Source: an uncultured Streptomyces sp.
Lineage (GTDB): Bacteria > Actinomycetota > Actinomycetes > Streptomycetales > Streptomycetaceae
Reading direction: 5' to 3'
Assembly: GCA_946480485.1 (NCBI GenBank)
Contig: CAMLJW010000272.1
Span: 1 to 7,221 of the forward strand
DNA length: 7,221 bases
Position numbers and translations under genes: made by a program. The notes beneath the pieces are model-generated. The model ran no database searches. It saw only the letters and a list, made by a program, of their open reading frames with translations, and had not been told where the DNA came from. Positions 4,526-7,221 of the stretch are shown in pieces (positions within the stretch are counted from its first letter, which is position 1; each line of letters starts with the position of its first letter).

Positions 4526-6343
4526 CTATTCCACCGTTACCGACTTCGCGAGGTTGCGCGGCTTGTCGATGTCCCGGTCCAGGGTCAACGCCGTGTGGTA
4601 GGCGAGGAGTTGGAGGGGGATGCCCATCAGGATCGGGTCGAGCTCGTCCTCGTTCTTCGGGACGACGATCGTCTGGTCGGCCTTCTCCTGCTCCTGGTGG
4701 GCGACCGCGAGGATCTTGCCACTGCGGGCCTTGATCTCCTCCAGGGCCGCGCGGTTCTTCTCCAGGAGGTCGTCGTCGGGGACGATCGCCACGGTCGGCA
4801 GCGCGGGCTCGATCAGCGCGAGCGGGCCGTGCTTCAGCTCCGAGGCAGGGTAGGCCTCCGCGTGGATGTACGAGACCTCCTTGAGCTTCAGTGAGGCCTC
4901 ACGGGCCACCGGGTAGCCGCGTACCCGGCCGATGAAGAGCATCGAGCGGGCCTCGGCGTACTCCTGCGCCAGCTTCTTGATCTCGTCCTCCTTGGCCAGG
5001 ATCTCGGAGATCTGACCGGGCAGCCTGCGCAGGCCCTCGATGATCCGCTTGCCGTCGGAGACCGACAGGTCACGGGTGCGGCCGAGGTGCAGCGCGAGCA
5101 GCGCGAAGGCGACCGTGGTGTTCGTGAAGCACTTGGTCGACACGACGCAGACCTCGGGGCCGGCGTGGACGTACATGCCGCCGTCGGCCTCGCGGGCGAT
5201 GGCGCTGCCCACCACGTTCACGATGCCCAGCACCCGCGCGCCCTTGCGCTTCAGCTCCTGCACGGCTGCCAGCACGTCGTATGTCTCACCGGACTGGGAC
5301 ACCGCGACGTACAGCGTGTCGGGGTCGACGACCGCGTTGCGGTAGCGGAACTCGGAGGCCGGCTCGGCGTCCGCGGGGATACGCGCCAGTTCCTCGATCA
5401 TCTGGGCGCCGATCATGCCCGCGTGGTACGAGGTGCCGCAGCCGAGGATCTTCACGCGCCGCACGGCCCGCGCCTCGCGGGCGTCCAGGTTCAGACCGCC
5501 CAGGTGCACGGTGGAGAACCGGTCGTCGATGCGGCCGCGCAGCACCCGGTCCACGGCGTCGGCCTGCTCGTGGATCTCCTTGTGCATGTACGTGTCGTGG
5601 CCGCCCATGTCGTACGACTCGGCCTCCCACTCCACGGTGGTCGGCTCGGCGGTCGTACGGGTGCCCTCGGTGGTGTACGTACGGAAGTCGTCGGCCTTCA
5701 GGGTGGCCATCTCGCCGTCGTCGAGGGTGACGATCTGGCGGGTGTGTGTGACGAGCGCGGCGACGTCGGAGGCGACGAACATCTCCTTCTCGCCGATGCC
5801 GAGGACGACCGGGGAGCCGTTGCGGGCCACCACGATGCGGTCGGGGAAGTCGGCGTGCATCACAGCGATGCCGTACGTGCCCTCGATGACGCGCAGCGTC
5901 TCGCGGACCTTGTCCTCCAGCTTCACGGCCTGAGAGCGGGCGATGAGGTGGGTGAGGACCTCGGTGTCGGTCTCGGAGAGGAACGCGACGCCGTCGGCCT
6001 CCAGCTTCCTGCGCAGGTCAGAGGCGTTGTCGATGATCCCGTTGTGGACGACGGCGACCTTGCCCTCGGTGTCCAGGTGCGGGTGCGCGTTCACGTCGGA
6101 CGGGGCGCCGTGCGTCGCCCATCGGGTGTGGGCGATGCCGGTGGTGCCCTTGAAGCGAGCCGGTACCTTCGCCTCCAGGTCGCGGACCCTGCCCTTGGCC
6201 TTGACCATCTTCAGGCGCCCGCTCGAGGGGGTGGTGACGACGATGCCGGCGGAGTCGTAGCCGCGGTACTCGAGGCGCTGCAAACCTTCGAGGAGGAGCG
6301 GCGCGACGTCACGCTTCCCGATGTATCCGACGATTCCACACAT
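4526..6343 (-). CDS. glmS: glutamine-fructose-6-phosphate aminotransferase (GlmS)
   Basis: Encodes 605 residues (E. coli GlmS has 609) of the enzyme making glucosamine-6-phosphate from fructose-6-phosphate and glutamine, the first step towards UDP-GlcNAc for peptidoglycan. The N-terminal glutaminase domain begins MCGIVGYIG, with Cys2 as nucleophile after Met removal, and includes HTRWATHGAPSDVNAHPH (72-89), HNGIIDN (100-106) and SETDTE. Two SIS isomerase domains follow, with GCGTSYHAG (301-309), SQSGET (349-354) and EAYPASELKHGPLALI (496-511). It ends with the canonical DKPRNLAKSVTVE. The ATG at 6343 has TAGGGGA 8 nt upstream. The TAG of the preceding gene forms part of that site, so the two are translated from one message. 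Streptomyces often carry two glmS copies; I cannot tell whether another exists here. Confidence 0.98.
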   Translation of the reverse strand: MCGIVGYIGKRDVAPLLLEGLQRLEYRGYDSAGIVVTTPSSGRLKMVKAKGRVRDLEAKVPARFKGTTGIAHTRWATHGAPSDVNAHPHLDTEGKVAVVHNGIIDNASDLRRKLEADGVAFLSETDTEVLTHLIARSQAVKLEDKVRETLRVIEGTYGIAVMHADFPDRIVVARNGSPVVLGIGEKEMFVASDVAALVTHTRQIVTLDDGEMATLKADDFRTYTTEGTRTTAEPTTVEWEAESYDMGGHDTYMHKEIHEQADAVDRVLRGRIDDRFSTVHLGGLNLDAREARAVRRVKILGCGTSYHAGMIGAQMIEELARIPADAEPASEFRYRNAVVDPDTLYVAVSQSGETYDVLAAVQELKRKGARVLGIVNVVGSAIAREADGGMYVHAGPEVCVVSTKCFTNTTVAFALLALHLGRTRDLSVSDGKRIIEGLRRLPGQISEILAKEDEIKKLAQEYAEARSMLFIGRVRGYPVAREASLKLKEVSYIHAEAYPASELKHGPLALIEPALPTVAIVPDDDLLEKNRAALEEIKARSGKILAVAHQEQEKADQTIVVPKNEDELDPILMGIPLQLLAYHTALTLDRDIDKPRNLAKSVTVE

Positions 6344-6355
6344 ACAGAAAGTCCC

Positions 6356-6613
6356 CTAGCCATAGACGATGCGGCGCAGCTGCCTGAGTGTCAGCTCGGG
6401 CGGTGCGACCGCGCGGTACTTCAGATCCGCCGCGATCACATCGAAGATCGCCGCGTTCACCAGGCCCTGGCCCTGGAGCTCGCGATGGCGGCGACGGATG
6501 TAGTCCTCGGTCGTCTCGTCGAAGTAGGCGAGCACGTCCTGGATCACCCGCAGTGCCTCGCCCCGGTTGAGGGCGGTGGAGCGCGTCAGGTGATCAACCA
6601 GTTCGTCGTGCAC
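6356..6613 (-). CDS. small protein of unknown function, co-transcribed with glmS
   Basis: Encodes an 85-residue soluble, mostly helical, charged protein I cannot assign to a named family. Striking parts are AYFDETTEDYIRRRHRELQGQG (29-50), IFDVIAADLKYRAVAPPELT (56-75) and the ending LRQLRRIVYG. I chose GTG at 6613 because AGGA lies 7 nt upstream. GTG at 6631 has no ribosome-binding site, and the ATG-started reading to 6748 would translate through a perfect hairpin and an irregular sequence. Its stop codon is 12 nt before the glmS start and overlaps the glmS ribosome-binding site, which suggests translational coupling. A role connected to amino-sugar supply is possible but rests only on this linkage. 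Confidence 0.75.
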   Translation of the reverse strand: MHDELVDHLTRSTALNRGEALRVIQDVLAYFDETTEDYIRRRHRELQGQGLVNAAIFDVIAADLKYRAVAPPELTLRQLRRIVYG

Positions 6614-6649
6614 CCGATGATCCTGAGGCACAGAACGCGAGATCGCAAG

Positions 6650-6675
6650 AATCCTGCCCGATAGCGGGCAGGATT
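6650..6675. terminator. perfect hairpin ahead of the small gene-glmS unit
   Basis: AATCCTGCCCG-ATAG-CGGGCAGGATT is a perfect 11-bp stem with a 4-nt loop, 37-62 nt upstream of the GTG at 6613. It is either the terminator of the upstream acyl-CoA dehydrogenase transcript or a leader structure or attenuator of the glmS unit. There is no clear U tract on the minus strand (CTTGCG follows). Confidence 0.7.
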
Positions 6676-6768
6676 GTGGCGAATCTGTGTCGCAGCGCTT
6701 CAGGGCGGCCTGCTTGGTGAGAAGTGAACTCTTCGCCCGCGAGAACATCCGACGTGTGAAGTTCGCCT

Positions 6769-6795
6769 ATTTCATCCATTTCATCTATTTCGCCC
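6769..6795. repeat. 9-bp tandem repeat, three copies
   Basis: Plus strand copies are ATTTCATCC, ATTTCATCT and ATTTCGCCC, with a degenerate fourth partial copy to the left (GTTCGCC at 6761-6767). It is notably A+T-rich for this genome and lies in the leader region upstream of the glmS unit. Confidence 0.6.
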
Positions 6796-6906
6796 AGTTT
6801 GCGGCGACGCCGGTGAACGCGGGCGCACCTGCGACAACGTCCGGGGGTGCCCACGTCCCCACCTGTGTGCGCCCTGTGCGACTCCCGCGCCACCGGGGGT
6901 GGATTT

Positions 6907-7221
6907 TCAGCCGACGAGCCCCAACTCCCGGGCGATCAGCATGCGTTGGACCTCGCTCGTGCCCTCGCCGATTTCCAGGATCTTGGAGTCGCGCCACATG
7001 CGGGCCACCGGGTACTCGTTCATGAAGCCGTAGCCGCCGTGGATCTGGGTGGCATCTCGGGCGTTGTCCACGGCGATGGTGGAGGAGTGGAGCTTGGCCA
7101 GGGCTGCTTCCTTCTTGAACGGTTCGCCGGAGACGAGGCGGGAGGCCGCGTCGCGCCAGGCGAGGCGGGCCGTGTGGGCCTTCATCTCCATGTCGGCGAT
7201 CTTGAACTGGATGGCCTGGTT
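6907..7221 (-). CDS. acyl-CoA dehydrogenase, C-terminal part (cut by window edge)
   Basis: The last 104 residues of an acyl-CoA dehydrogenase, an FAD enzyme that oxidises acyl-CoA to the 2,3-enoyl-CoA in fatty-acid or branched-chain amino-acid breakdown. The fragment covers the C-terminal helical domain: NQAIQFKIADMEMKAH, then DATQIHGGYGFMNEYPVARM with the HGGYG flavin/substrate motif, then ILEIGEGTSEVQRMLIARE, in which the Glu of GEGT occupies the usual catalytic-base position of this family (Glu376 in human MCAD). It ends LGLVG-TGA. The reading frame is open to the window edge, so the ATG at 7191 is internal and not a start. Substrate specificity cannot be judged from this part. Confidence 0.95.
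   Translation of the reverse strand, partial: NQAIQFKIADMEMKAHTARLAWRDAASRLVSGEPFKKEAALAKLHSSTIAVDNARDATQIHGGYGFMNEYPVARMWRDSKILEIGEGTSEVQRMLIARELGLVG

Larger units (their letters stand above)
6614..6906 (-). other. intergenic leader region, acyl-CoA dehydrogenase / glmS unit
   Basis: No gene is supported; the open frames here lack ribosome-binding sites and normal composition. Besides the hairpin at 6650-6675, it holds an A+T-rich 9-bp tandem repeat (6769-6795) and a small CCACC/GGTGG hairpin (about 6891-6903) just after the dehydrogenase stop codon. No clear -35/-10 pair was found, but the promoter of the glmS unit should lie here unless it is read through from upstream. Confidence 0.5.

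Noticed and set aside
5087..6664. 525-residue plus-strand open frame antisense to glmS
   Set aside because: It is the mirror of glmS codons in a high-G+C genome, rich in Val/His/Asp/Arg, with no domain and no ribosome-binding site.
6614..6748. N-terminal extension of the small gene before glmS (ATG at 6748)
   Set aside because: It would be translated through a perfect 11-bp hairpin and has no ribosome-binding site; GTG at 6613 has AGGA at good spacing.
6614..6906. glmS ribozyme or DasR site in the leader of the glmS unit
   Set aside because: No ribozyme core resembling the Firmicutes element was recognised, and no sequence close to ACTGGTCTAGACCAGT was seen.

Overview
The window has very high G+C, third codon positions that are almost always G or C, and a set of genes typical of Streptomyces. 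The clearest marker is adpA, the master regulator of the A-factor/bld cascade. It carries the single rare TTA (Leu) codon that makes adpA a target of the bldA tRNA, and it sits next to the oligoribonuclease gene orn, as in known Streptomyces genomes. All assignments come from reading the sequence; no database search was possible.

Layout. On the minus strand, from right to left in the first part: adpA (918-2138), a strong hairpin that probably terminates adpA (868-899), orn (200-802) and a tRNA-His gene (34-107). Upstream of adpA is an unusually A+T-rich regulatory region (about 2139-2340) with several candidate operator sites. Beyond it (2519-2850, minus) lies a small gene that ORF calling misses. 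It has a good ribosome-binding site and a GTG start, but the coding frame jumps once at about 2746; the two frames joined would encode a 110-residue protein with one or two membrane helices.

The middle of the window holds two rightward genes. One encodes a universal stress protein (3180-3707), the other a six-helix protein of the GPR1/FUN34/YaaH (SatP acetate carrier) family (3887-4462). Both are preceded by sequences resembling the Streptomyces SigB-type stress promoter (GNNT-N14-16-GGGTAY), and the second also has a Crp-like palindrome just upstream. They end at a long, nearly perfect hairpin (4465-4510) that serves as a shared terminator against the convergent glmS.

On the right, a minus-strand two-gene unit encodes an uncharacterised 85-residue protein (6356-6613) and glucosamine-6-phosphate synthase GlmS (4526-6343), 12 nt apart. 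A perfect 11-bp hairpin (6650-6675) lies in its leader. The window ends inside the C-terminal part of an acyl-CoA dehydrogenase gene (6907-7221, minus).

The block combines a developmental regulator, an RNA/c-di-GMP breakdown enzyme, two probable stress genes, and cell-wall amino-sugar supply. I see no phage, transposon or CRISPR. The most unusual items are the frameshifted membrane-protein gene, the paired SigB-like promoters, the operator cluster in front of adpA, and the small gene plus hairpin ahead of glmS.
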